64,000 nt of DNA from Sulfurospirillum cavolei (lineage in GTDB: Bacteria > Campylobacterota > Campylobacteria > Campylobacterales > Sulfurospirillaceae): NCBI RefSeq assembly GCF_001548055.1, contig NZ_AP014724.1, forward strand, positions 682,001-746,000. The letters run 5' to 3'. This document shows positions 43,580-51,464 of this stretch, one piece after another; the stretch's first letter is position 1, and every line of letters begins with the position of its first letter. Below the pieces are notes generated by a model. The model was given only the letters and a program-made list of their open reading frames with translations, did not search any database and was not told the origin of the DNA. The translations under genes were made by a program, and so were the position numbers.

Positions 43580-45075
43580 AAGATATCGAAAAATACGTTA
43601 ACCCTAAAGCTTTAACGCCGAGCAATGCTCCTTTCTTTCGCTACGAAGAGAAGCGTAAAGGCGAAGAGCGACGTGCGAAGCTGTGTTTGAGTATTGAAGA
43701 GGCGATTTACCGCTCCGGATTGAAAGACGGCATGACGATTTCGTTTCATCATGCGTTTCGGGGCGGCGACTTGCTTTTAAATAACGTGATGAACGTTATC
43801 GCCAAAATGGGATTTAAAAATTTGACCTTGGCGTCGAGCTCTTTGGCTTCCGTTCACGATCCGCTGATCGAGCACATTCAAAACGGCGTCGTAACGCAAA
43901 TTTATACGTCGGGACTTCGTTCAAAGCTGGGTGAAGCGATTTCAAAAGGGTTGATGCAAAAACCGGTACAGATTCACTCGCACGGCGGGCGCGTGCATCT
44001 GCTTCAATCGGGCGAACTTCACATCGACGTTGCCTTTTTAGGCGTTCCAATCAGCGACGAGTTCGGCAATGCCAACGGCTATTCGGGACGTTCCAAATGC
44101 GGCTCTTTGGGATACGCGATGATGGACGCGCACTATGCCGATTACGTCGTCGTCTTGAGTGAATCGCTGGAAGCATACCCGAACGTTCCGGCAAGTTTGC
44201 ATCAAGACCAAGTCGATGCGATCGTCGTGGTCGACGAGGTGGGCGATCCTTCTAAAATCGGCGCGGGAGAGACGCGGATGACGACCAATCCCAAAGAGCT
44301 TTTGCTCGCAAGCCATACGGCAAAAGTAATCGAGCATTCGGGATTGTTTCAAGAGGGATTTAGTATCCAAACCGGAACGGGTGGAGCTTCTTTGGCAACG
44401 ACCGTCTTTTTGAGCGAACGTATGGAAGAAAAGGGCATTAAGGCCAGTTTCGGGCTTGGTGGAATCACGGGAACGATGGTGTATATGCTCAAACGAGGCT
44501 TAATCAAAAACCTATTGGACGTGCAAAGTTTCGACGAATTTGCCGCCAAATCGCTTGGAGAAAATAAAAACCATATCGAAATCAGTGCCAACGAATACGC
44601 CAATCCAAGCTCTAAAGGTGCATCCATTAAACAACTCGACATCGTCGTTTTGAGTGCGCTTGAAGTAGACGTGGCGTTTAACGTCAACGTTATTACCGGT
44701 TCAAAGGGTCTTTTGAGGGGAGCTTCGGGCGGACATAGCGACACGGCGGCGGAAGCAAAGCTCTCCATCATCGTTGCTCCTTTGACGCGCGGGCGCATTC
44801 CGACCGTGACCAAGCGTGTCAATACCGTCGTCACGCCCGGAGAGAGCGTAGACGTGCTCGTCACCGACCAAGGTATCGCGGTCAATCCTAAAAACCGTGA
44901 ATTGAAAGAGCGACTCCAAAAAGCAGGCTTACATGTCGTCGATATTCATACCCTGTATGAGCGCGCGATTGCGCTTTGCGGGGAACCTGCACAGATCGCG
45001 TACACCGACAAAATCGTTGCGGTCATTCGCTACCGCGACGGCTCGATCATCGACGTGGTGCGACAACTTGCCTAA
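43576..45075 (+). CDS. citF: Citrate lyase alpha subunit (acyl-ACP:citrate transferase)
   Basis: 499 residues from the ATG at 43576, overlapping citE by 4 bp. Family features include ISFHHAFRGGD and IQTGTGGASLA. It exchanges citrate for acetate on the acyl carrier protein. Confidence 0.94.
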   Translation: MKDIEKYVNPKALTPSNAPFFRYEEKRKGEERRAKLCLSIEEAIYRSGLKDGMTISFHHAFRGGDLLLNNVMNVIAKMGFKNLTLASSSLASVHDPLIEHIQNGVVTQIYTSGLRSKLGEAISKGLMQKPVQIHSHGGRVHLLQSGELHIDVAFLGVPISDEFGNANGYSGRSKCGSLGYAMMDAHYADYVVVLSESLEAYPNVPASLHQDQVDAIVVVDEVGDPSKIGAGETRMTTNPKELLLASHTAKVIEHSGLFQEGFSIQTGTGGASLATTVFLSERMEEKGIKASFGLGGITGTMVYMLKRGLIKNLLDVQSFDEFAAKSLGENKNHIEISANEYANPSSKGASIKQLDIVVLSALEVDVAFNVNVITGSKGLLRGASGGHSDTAAEAKLSIIVAPLTRGRIPTVTKRVNTVVTPGESVDVLVTDQGIAVNPKNRELKERLQKAGLHVVDIHTLYERAIALCGEPAQIAYTDKIVAVIRYRDGSIIDVVRQLA

Positions 45076-46422
45076 ATGATTGATACGCATGCGACGCTAG
45101 AGAGTATTTTAAACGCCAAAGAGAAGCGCGCGCAAAGGCAACAAGAGCTTTTGGCGCACTTTGGCGAGGTATCGCTCATCTGCTTAAGCCTCACGATTCC
45201 CGGTTCGCTCAAACTTTCCCATTCCTCCGTCGTGATCTTTGACATTGCCCTTCGCGAAATTCGCCTCCTTTTAGAGCGTGAAGCACTGACGCTTTTAGCT
45301 TTTGAATCCACCTTAGCCATCAGCGGTGCGGAAGCTATCTTTACATGTCAGGCTCGTTCTGAAGAATTGAAAAGGCTGACATGTCAGATCGAAGAAGAGC
45401 ATCCGTTGGGGCGTTTTATGGACATCGACGTGCTCGACGCACAAGGAAAAATTCTCTCGCGCGAAGCATTTGGATACCCCAAAAGACGCTGTTTGATATG
45501 CGATAACGAAGCCAAAATCTGTGCAAGAGCGCACGTCCATTCGTACGAAGAACTGCATCGTCATATCGACGCATCGGTGCAAAAGCACGCATGGAAACAG
45601 AGCATAGCCCTGTGGTGCAAACGTGCGATGAAAAGGGAAGTCGAGCTTACCCCAAAACCCGGACTGGTCGATCAAGCAAATTCCGGTGCGCATTGCGATA
45701 TGGATATTTCGACGTTTTACGCAAGCATCGAAGCGATCGTTCCTTGGACGCAACGTTTTCTCGAAGAGGCTTACATGTACGCAAACGAAGAACCTCAAGC
45801 AGCATTTTCGCGTTTGCGACGCATTGGAATTGCGTGCGAAAACGCGATGTTTGAAGCGACCCGAGGCGTCAATACGCACAAAGGCATGATCTTTTGTTTA
45901 GCCCTTTTGTGCGGAGCGATCGGGCGGCTAAAAGCTCGAAACGAAAGTTTGACATGTCAGGCGTTGCAAACGGAGATTCACGTTTTGTGCGCGCATGTCG
46001 TCGAAGAAGATTTGATGCGGCATACACCCAACAGTGCGGGAATGCGTTTTTTCAAAGAGACGGGCAGTTTGGGCATTCGAGGGGTGGCGCAAAGCGGTTT
46101 TGCACTCGTTTTTGAAACGTCGCTCCCGTTTTTTCGCGAATGCTATGATCGTTTCGGCGAAGAGAATGCCCTCAAACAAACGCTTCTTTTGCTGATGGGC
46201 ACGGTCGATGACAGCACACTCTGGTCGCGCGGCGGTTTGGAAGGCTTGGCATTTACGAAAAACGAAGCGCAAAAAATCTTACATGTAGGTCTAAAACACC
46301 AAGATTTGGACGACGCGCTCAAACGTTTCGATCAAACCATGATCGCCAAAAATCTCTCCCCCGGAGGCAGCGCGGATTTGCTGGCGCTTACGTGGCTACT
46401 CTCCCGAATTGTCGAATCTTAA
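45076..46422 (+). CDS. citXG: CitXG fusion: prosthetic-group transferase and synthase
   Basis: 448 residues. The N-terminal ~165 are CitX-like (GRFMDIDVLD, RRCLIC), transferring the phosphoribosyl-dephospho-CoA group to CitD; the rest is CitG-like triphosphoribosyl-dephospho-CoA synthase (ELTPKPGLVDQANSGAH, GVNTHKG, SPGGSADLLA). Such fusions are known. It starts directly after the citF stop and completes the operon. No terminator is seen before the island. Confidence 0.92.
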   Translation: MIDTHATLESILNAKEKRAQRQQELLAHFGEVSLICLSLTIPGSLKLSHSSVVIFDIALREIRLLLEREALTLLAFESTLAISGAEAIFTCQARSEELKRLTCQIEEEHPLGRFMDIDVLDAQGKILSREAFGYPKRRCLICDNEAKICARAHVHSYEELHRHIDASVQKHAWKQSIALWCKRAMKREVELTPKPGLVDQANSGAHCDMDISTFYASIEAIVPWTQRFLEEAYMYANEEPQAAFSRLRRIGIACENAMFEATRGVNTHKGMIFCLALLCGAIGRLKARNESLTCQALQTEIHVLCAHVVEEDLMRHTPNSAGMRFFKETGSLGIRGVAQSGFALVFETSLPFFRECYDRFGEENALKQTLLLLMGTVDDSTLWSRGGLEGLAFTKNEAQKILHVGLKHQDLDDALKRFDQTMIAKNLSPGGSADLLALTWLLSRIVES

Positions 46423-46434
46423 GCAAAAGCGTGT

Positions 46435-46440
46435 TATGAT
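46435..46440 (+). promoter_or_regulatory. Likely original promoter (-10) of pabA/trpG, now cut off
   Basis: TATGAT lies 27 bp upstream of the left ATGGTG copy. Before integration it would have driven the amidotransferase gene; now it reads only a 12-codon peptide (MVLMIDKNSYGL). Confidence 0.5.
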
Positions 46441-46467
46441 AGTTAAAACTTGCTTATGGAACTACTT

Positions 46468-46487
46468 ATGGTGTTAATGATCGATAA
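46468..46487. repeat. attL: left copy of the 20-bp direct repeat
   Basis: ATGGTGTTAATGATCGATAA matches 19 of 20 bases of 61924-61943, with the last 14 identical. It encodes the amidotransferase N terminus MVLMID, after which the reading frame ends in island sequence. Confidence 0.85.
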
Positions 46488-46512
46488 GAATAGTTACGGT
46501 TTGTAGCAGGGC

Positions 46513-46552
46513 TATTCGTCACTATTTTTCACTATTCATCAGTATTCGTCAC
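46513..46552. repeat. Four tandem 10-bp repeats near attL
   Basis: TATTCGTCAC, TATTTTTCAC, TATTCATCAG, TATTCGTCAC lie head to tail with a period near one helical turn, 25 bp inside the left att core. Probable binding sites for integrase arms or an excision factor. Confidence 0.7.
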
Positions 46553-46566
46553 CTCTTCAAAAACCC

Positions 46567-46595
46567 CTTGAAATAACCATTAATCCCCATTATAC
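46567..46595 (+). promoter_or_regulatory. Integrase promoter
   Basis: TTGAAA (46567-46572), a 17-bp spacer and TATACT (46590-46595), 78 bp before the integrase ATG. Confidence 0.65.
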
Positions 46596-46648
46596 TTTTC
46601 TCAGATAGATAACCGGTTTCTATCAACATTTATCATTACTCTTCTTTT

Positions 46649-46672
46649 TAGGGTAGAAATGGGGTAGAAAAT
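46649..46672 (+). repeat. Left copy of the paired GGGTAGAAA motif
   Basis: Two copies of GGGTAGAAA 10 bp apart directly before the integrase start. A near-identical pair occurs at the right end of the island (61831-61853), so in the excised circle they would flank attP on both sides, like arm-type sites. Confidence 0.65.
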
Positions 46673-46673
46673 T

Positions 46674-47789
46674 ATGGCTCGTATTAAATCGAAGTCAAAT
46701 GTAGGCGTATATAAAGAGGTGCTGGTTAGCGGCGATATATCTTACTACTACACGTATAAAGATACTGATGGCAAAAAATGCTGGGTTAAAATAGGTCTTA
46801 AATCAAACGGCTATTCAGAAAGAGATGCCGTTGTGCAGCGACGCAAAACTATGACAGAATTGGAAAATGCACAAGAACCCATTTATGTCAAAAAAAACAA
46901 ACGTCAAAAAGTTGTAACATTAAATCAACTGGCACATTATTATTTTGATGAAAAGAGGGAAATAAAAAATCATCGTGATGCGTATTTAAAATATACAAAT
47001 CAAATTGCTCCTATTCTTGGATTTGACAATATACAGACTCTTAAGTCTGAGAAAATTCAAAAATTCAAACAAATTCTTTTGGAAAGAGGGTATAAACCAG
47101 CATCCGTTAATTATTACTTGGCATTGCTCAAAGCCATCATTAATTATGGAATTTATACGGATCGCATCACTATCATCAATCCATGTTGTAAGGTTAGACT
47201 TCTAGCAATTAACAATCAGCGTAAAAGAATCTTGACCGAAGAAGAAATCGAGTCACTATTAAAGCGATTATCTCATCAGACTAAAGCATATTTATTTGTT
47301 TTAATTGCTATTTTTACAGGGGCAAGACCAAAAGCTATTTTGAATTTGCAATGTAAAAATATTGATTTCTCTTTCAACACAATCACCTTTATTGCAATGA
47401 AAAAAAGACCTCCATATTCTGTAGTTCTTCATCAAAGATTGGCAATTGCCCTACACAAATGGTGCAAAGACTTACGGCCTGAAGAATTTATTTTCTTTCG
47501 AGAAAATCCGTCTTTAAATAAAAGCGTTCATCTGTCATATTTAGGGATAAAAAAGTTTATTCAACCTAGTATGGACATACTCTTTAATAAAGGGCTACCT
47601 GCAAATGATAGGATTAATAAGGTGACGCTGTATACGCTAAGACACTCATTTGGGTCTTTATTGTCCAAGCGTGGAGCAAATGCTTTTGTGATTAAAGAAT
47701 TAATGAATCACTCAAAAATTGACATGACAGATCGCTATGTCAAAGTTTCGAGCCAAGAAACAAAAAAATATATTGACGCAATTTTATAG
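46674..47789 (+). CDS. int: Tyrosine recombinase/integrase
   Basis: 371 residues: an N-terminal arm-binding region, a core-binding domain (about 80-175), then the catalytic domain with Arg218 (TGARPK), Lys243 region, Arg323 (LYTLRHSF, where the usual His of HxxR is Tyr320), His346 (NHSK) and nucleophile Tyr355 (TDRYVKV). It presumably inserts the island into pabA/trpG. Confidence 0.92.
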   Translation: MARIKSKSNVGVYKEVLVSGDISYYYTYKDTDGKKCWVKIGLKSNGYSERDAVVQRRKTMTELENAQEPIYVKKNKRQKVVTLNQLAHYYFDEKREIKNHRDAYLKYTNQIAPILGFDNIQTLKSEKIQKFKQILLERGYKPASVNYYLALLKAIINYGIYTDRITIINPCCKVRLLAINNQRKRILTEEEIESLLKRLSHQTKAYLFVLIAIFTGARPKAILNLQCKNIDFSFNTITFIAMKKRPPYSVVLHQRLAIALHKWCKDLRPEEFIFFRENPSLNKSVHLSYLGIKKFIQPSMDILFNKGLPANDRINKVTLYTLRHSFGSLLSKRGANAFVIKELMNHSKIDMTDRYVKVSSQETKKYIDAIL

Positions 47790-47793
47790 GAGA

Positions 47794-48456
47794 ATGATGA
47801 TGTCAAGAAAAAAAAGTATATTAGATTGTTCACTTTTAGATATGCACAAATACTCAAAAACGGCATTTCAACACTTGTATGACAAATTAACAGATAATAA
47901 ATTTAAACGAGCCTATGTTGATAAAAATCACCCTATAAATGCTGTGACTGGAGTTTTATGGGATATTACACAAGGAAATGAAGAAATAGTCAAAATTATT
48001 TCTGAAATGGATAAAATTGACAATATTCGAGCAGAAAGCAGTATCTCAAAGCTCGAAAAAATAACTGATACTTGGATAAAAAAGGCTTATCGAAAACACT
48101 TTAGTGAAGGAACACAAATTAGCCAAACTATTTATTTGCGTTTCATAAATACAATTATGAACCATAATAATGAAGAAGGTGCTATGAATTTGCGATTTGC
48201 TGCAAAAAATCTTTTTGATAAAATTTATGGAACATACCGAGCAAGGCAGCATTCTATTGGCAAGTCTAACAAATTCAATGAGTTAATAGAACGTTACCCA
48301 AAACTTAATATTGACAAAGCATATCGCTATGCAATTATGACTGGTAAGTTTAATATTAACTCCGATGATATAGAAGAATTTGAATATATCTTAAAATTTG
48401 CTCTTTCGAGCAAAGAGAATTCAAATAAAAGGAAGTATATCATTAAAAAATGTTGA
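47794..48456 (+). CDS. Hypothetical protein next to the integrase
   Basis: 220 residues, lysine-rich and helical, no signal peptide, no recognised domain. ATG triplets at 47794, 47797 and 47800 follow TAGGAGA 4 bp after the integrase stop, so it is probably co-transcribed with int. Possible recombination or mobility accessory by position only. Confidence 0.7.
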   Translation: MMMSRKKSILDCSLLDMHKYSKTAFQHLYDKLTDNKFKRAYVDKNHPINAVTGVLWDITQGNEEIVKIISEMDKIDNIRAESSISKLEKITDTWIKKAYRKHFSEGTQISQTIYLRFINTIMNHNNEEGAMNLRFAAKNLFDKIYGTYRARQHSIGKSNKFNELIERYPKLNIDKAYRYAIMTGKFNINSDDIEEFEYILKFALSSKENSNKRKYIIKKC

Positions 48457-48466
48457 TGAAAGAAGA

Positions 48467-48490
48467 GAGGGGAAATTCATCATTCCCCTC
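48467..48490 (+). terminator. Hairpin after the integrase operon
   Basis: Perfect 8-bp stem GAGGGGAA/TTCCCCTC with an 8-nt loop, 10 bp after the stop; no T-run follows. Confidence 0.45.
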
Positions 48491-48567
48491 CTTGACAGAG
48501 TTACAAAAGATTTGGGTGATCTTTTGATGTGAGATTTTATTTTATAACTTCAATGAAGGATTGTCAA

Positions 48568-48900
48568 ATGAATGTAGGTCTTGAAAATCTTGAACTCCTA
48601 CCTCAGATTTTAGAAAAACTCACCTTGTTGGAAAAAAACTTGGAGAATTTTCATTCAAAACGATGGATGAATGTTAAAGAATTGAGCCATTATCTAGGAT
48701 ATTCGGAAGATCATATTTATAAACTCAAAGAAGATATTTTTTGTGAAGGCATCCATTTTTACAAAAGAGGTAAACTCTTTTTTGATCGAATCGAAATTGA
48801 TAAATGGGTTATTAACGGTAGCAATAATGATCAAAATGCACTTGCTAAAAAGCGGATGAATGAAATTTTGGATTCAGTTATCGGAAAAACAAAGCGATAA
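48568..48900 (+). CDS. Excisionase/AlpA-like HTH DNA-binding protein
   Basis: 110 residues from the ATG at 48568 (AAGGA 7 bp upstream). A coiled N terminus precedes a MerR/excisionase-type helix-turn-helix (WMNVKELSHYLGYSEDHIYKL ... FDRIEIDKWV). It may direct excision or regulate the island. Confidence 0.7.
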   Translation: MNVGLENLELLPQILEKLTLLEKNLENFHSKRWMNVKELSHYLGYSEDHIYKLKEDIFCEGIHFYKRGKLFFDRIEIDKWVINGSNNDQNALAKKRMNEILDSVIGKTKR

Positions 48901-48926
48901 TTTTTATAAGTAGAGAGGAAAAAAGA

Positions 48927-49181
48927 TTATTTCGTAGTTTCTTTAATTTGCGGAATCAAATCCCTCACCTCTAGCCCAAACTCGAAAGCTATTTTGTAGA
49001 GGTGTTCAAGGTTATAACTGACATCGTGTTTGCGAGTTTCAATTTTTGCGACATAGTTTGGTGATTTATGACCAAGAATTTGTGCTAAAGCTAATTGACT
49101 AATCCCACGTTTTATTCTTTCATTTTTGACATTTTCAACAATCTGATCCATAAAACGCTCAATCATTTTTTCCACAATCAA
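48927..49181 (-). CDS. XRE-family repressor
   Basis: 84 residues with a Cro/CI-type HTH (RGISQLALAQILGHKSPNYVAKIE). Transcribed divergently from the small-protein genes, with two palindromic sites in the gap. Likely controls itself and the divergent genes. Confidence 0.8.
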   Translation of the reverse strand: MIVEKMIERFMDQIVENVKNERIKRGISQLALAQILGHKSPNYVAKIETRKHDVSYNLEHLYKIAFEFGLEVRDLIPQIKETTK

Positions 49182-49192
49182 TCACCTTTGTT

Positions 49193-49258
49193 AAACACCT
49201 ATAAGTTGTTGAAATAGTAGTGATTAACGAGGTTTACAACAAACACTTATAAGTGTTT
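49193..49258. promoter_or_regulatory. Paired operators for the XRE repressor
   Basis: A perfect 18-bp palindrome AAACACTTATAAGTGTTT (49241-49258) and a partial copy AAACACCTATAAGTTGTT (49193-49210), centres 48 bp apart, sit between the repressor and the divergent gene. Confidence 0.7.
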
Positions 49259-49307
49259 AATAAGCCTTTTTTCGGTATTCTTTAACTACAAATAGTGACA
49301 AGGGTTG

Positions 49308-49553
49308 ATGATGAAAAAGATGGTTTTAGTGTTGTTAATCTTAGTAGGGTTTTTAGATGCGGCAGAAGTGGCAAAGAGTGTTACAACATGCTCCTTTAGC
49401 CGAAAACAATTAGCAGCTTTTGCGGATATCCCAATGGTGTGTTCAGGAGATTATAAAAACAATGCCTCAACGCAAGAGCTCTATGCTAAAGGTTGGAGAC
49501 TTGTTAATTCTTACACCCATGGTGGCGAAACGTATCTTGTATTTGAAAAATAG
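49308..49553 (+). CDS. Small secreted protein
   Basis: 81 residues with a signal peptide (MMKKMVLVLLILVGFLDA) and two cysteines (TTCSF, MVCSG) in the mature part that could form a disulfide; ends in a beta-rich segment. AAGGG precedes the start. Family unknown. Confidence 0.6.
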   Translation: MMKKMVLVLLILVGFLDAAEVAKSVTTCSFSRKQLAAFADIPMVCSGDYKNNASTQELYAKGWRLVNSYTHGGETYLVFEK

Positions 49554-49571
49554 TAGATTATAAAGGAGTCT

Positions 49572-49886
49572 ATGATGTTGTCGATGATTGTTGATTATCT
49601 TTTTTTACTGATTGCTAAAATCTTAATTGTTGCCTTTTTTATTGGACTTGGAGCATTAGCTGTTTTTCTAGTTTATTGGGGATTTATTGATTATGCGACA
49701 GCTATTAGAAAAATACAATCTATCTTGATGGGTGATGTGATGATGTTTTTTTCTCTTCTTTTACTTGTTGGATGTATGTTTCATACTCCTGATACAAAGA
49801 GTATTTCATCAAGAAAAAAGTTCAATACCAATAAATACCTCGATAGAGTCTTTTTTGAACATGATACAGGCAATAGGATGTTCTAA
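49572..49886 (+). CDS. Small membrane protein
   Basis: 104 residues with two hydrophobic helices (about 8-40 and 53-68) and a basic C-terminal tail. AAAGGAGTC precedes the start. Overlaps the next gene by one base. Family unknown. Confidence 0.6.
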   Translation: MMLSMIVDYLFLLIAKILIVAFFIGLGALAVFLVYWGFIDYATAIRKIQSILMGDVMMFFSLLLLVGCMFHTPDTKSISSRKKFNTNKYLDRVFFEHDTGNRMF

Positions 49887-50812
49887 TGAAACAGACACTT
49901 TTTCTTGTATCAAGCATTCTTGCACTCTCCTTTTTTAACGGTTGTGCCACAACCTCACAGCCAAGTACTGCATTACAACAAGCAACTTCATTAAAAGAGT
50001 ATATTGCTTTTAAACGAGGCTCTGAAACACTTAGTTATGCGGTTGTTGCAGAAAAAGAAAATCAAACCCTTATTGAATACCGCACGTATGATGAAGCAAT
50101 GAATGTTGCAGATGCTAGAGCGATGATGGATGTCCTAGATGATGCCAAAGGGTATTGTGAACTTATTGGTGGTCTTAGTATCTATGGTGATCAAGCTATA
50201 AAAGAAATCAATACTCATCCAACAGCACTTAGTCTTGATTATGTGAACTATAAAAGCACGATGCAAAAACAAGGCTTAGGTAAATTTGAAGGATTTTATC
50301 AATGTCACTCCTCTAAAGACGGCTTTGCAATAACGTTTATGAAAGATCATGTCGAAGTACGTCAAAGTGCTATTTTGGGAAATCAACGTGATTTAAAAGA
50401 GACCTATTCACGCTTTTACATGATTCAACACGATCACTTGCAAAGCCTTGGAGTAAAAACATGGCTAAAAAGCACAAAATACGCCCAATTTTTAACGAAC
50501 TACACTTCGTTCGAGGAAATACTCGGATTGGAGAAAAATAGCTCTATTTTGCCTTGGAGATACGAACGTATCCTTGGAGCCCATAAATATTGCACCTATT
50601 ACGGTGGAAAATTTTATGTTTCCAATGCTTTCACGCAATCTCAACCAATGAGCATAGATGATTATCTCTTCACTCGTATTAATGCAATGAGCTCAACGAC
50701 CATCAATATTTTCATGAATCAAGATACGTTCATTTGTAAAAATAAAGATGCAAAAAAAGCTTTTCGTTTGATACACAGTGATAAACAATTAGAATTTAAA
50801 CAAGGGGAATAA
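49886..50812 (+). CDS. Lipoprotein of unknown function
   Basis: 308 residues with a lipoprotein signal (FFNGC, Cys near 20). The mature part contains conserved-looking Cys (CELIG, FYQCHSS, KYCTYY, FICK) and no recognised family. TAATG-coupled to the membrane protein gene. Together with its neighbours it forms an envelope module under XRE control (inference). Confidence 0.65.
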   Translation: MKQTLFLVSSILALSFFNGCATTSQPSTALQQATSLKEYIAFKRGSETLSYAVVAEKENQTLIEYRTYDEAMNVADARAMMDVLDDAKGYCELIGGLSIYGDQAIKEINTHPTALSLDYVNYKSTMQKQGLGKFEGFYQCHSSKDGFAITFMKDHVEVRQSAILGNQRDLKETYSRFYMIQHDHLQSLGVKTWLKSTKYAQFLTNYTSFEEILGLEKNSSILPWRYERILGAHKYCTYYGGKFYVSNAFTQSQPMSIDDYLFTRINAMSSTTINIFMNQDTFICKNKDAKKAFRLIHSDKQLEFKQGE

Positions 50813-50831
50813 TTTTTCCCTTGTGTGTTTT

Positions 50832-50851
50832 AGAACAATTTGTTCTATAAT
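50832..50851 (+). promoter_or_regulatory. Promoter with overlapping palindrome
   Basis: AGAACAATTTGTTCT (7-bp arms around one base) overlaps a consensus TATAAT (50846-50851) upstream of the 40-residue protein, suggesting repression at the -10 box by an unidentified dimeric regulator. Confidence 0.55.
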
Positions 50852-50891
50852 TTTAAATGCATAAAACAAAAAAAACTATGAAAGGATAACT

Positions 50892-51014
50892 ATGACACTT
50901 TTTAATATCATCATCGGCACATTAGCATTTATCACAGCAGCTTTGGCAATCGCGAAGCTTAGATATGAACTTGGTTATTCAAAATACAGTCCATACTACA
51001 AAGAAAAAGCATAA
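50892..51014 (+). CDS. Single-span small membrane protein (40 aa)
   Basis: MTLFNIIIGTLAFITAALAI is one transmembrane helix, followed by a Tyr/Lys-rich tail. AAAGGA precedes the ATG, and promoter and terminator signals frame it, so it is probably a real gene. Function unknown. Confidence 0.6.
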   Translation: MTLFNIIIGTLAFITAALAIAKLRYELGYSKYSPYYKEKA

Positions 51015-51020
51015 ATCAAA

Positions 51021-51045
51021 AGAGGCATAAAAACCTCTGCTTTTA
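51021..51045 (+). terminator. Short terminator after the 40-aa gene
   Basis: AGAGG/CCTCT with an 8-nt loop, then GCTTTTA. A weak intrinsic terminator. Confidence 0.5.
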
Positions 51046-51071
51046 GATCCTCAAAAAAACATATCCAAAAA

Positions 51072-51400
51072 TTTTATTCGGACACTATTCACTAGTCGTT
51101 CATAATATGGGCATTTTATTCGAAAAAGCATCCTTTTTCAATCTTGCTTCACTATCTCTTTAGAGATATATCACTATTTTATTCGAAAACTAACACCACA
51201 CTATCGGACGTAATATATATGGCTGTTTTATTCGGAAAGAAAATTTTCCTACACTCCTATTCACTATCGTTCATATTATAAGCGTTTTCTTTACATGAAA
51301 TGTAATTTTATCCCTTTACATAACCTCTTTAGAGGTAATAGGGCTTTTCTTTACATATGAATAATTTTGTTATCAATTGTTATATATAAGCATTTTATTA
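51072..51400. repeat. Degenerate array of seven T-box/hairpin units
   Basis: TTTTATTCG starts units at 51072, 51114, 51177 and 51226; variants TTTTCTTTACAT at 51285 and 51345; TTTTATTA at 51393. Spacing is 42-63 bp. Units also share CACTAT (51083, 51150, 51172, 51199, 51262). Two units hold the same TTTA-loop hairpin (51154-51167 and 51323-51336) with one compensatory pair change. No gene is seen in the 450-bp gap between the 40-aa gene and hsdR. Confidence 0.6.
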
Positions 51401-51464
51401 ACAAGTTTATTAAAAAAATCAAACATATTGGTATTCATTTAGCTATAATCAGTATTAATTAACT

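Noticed and set aside
51072-51400. CRISPR array
   Set aside because: Repeat boxes are only 8-12 bases, diverged and unevenly spaced, there are no unique equal-length spacers, and no cas genes lie nearby.
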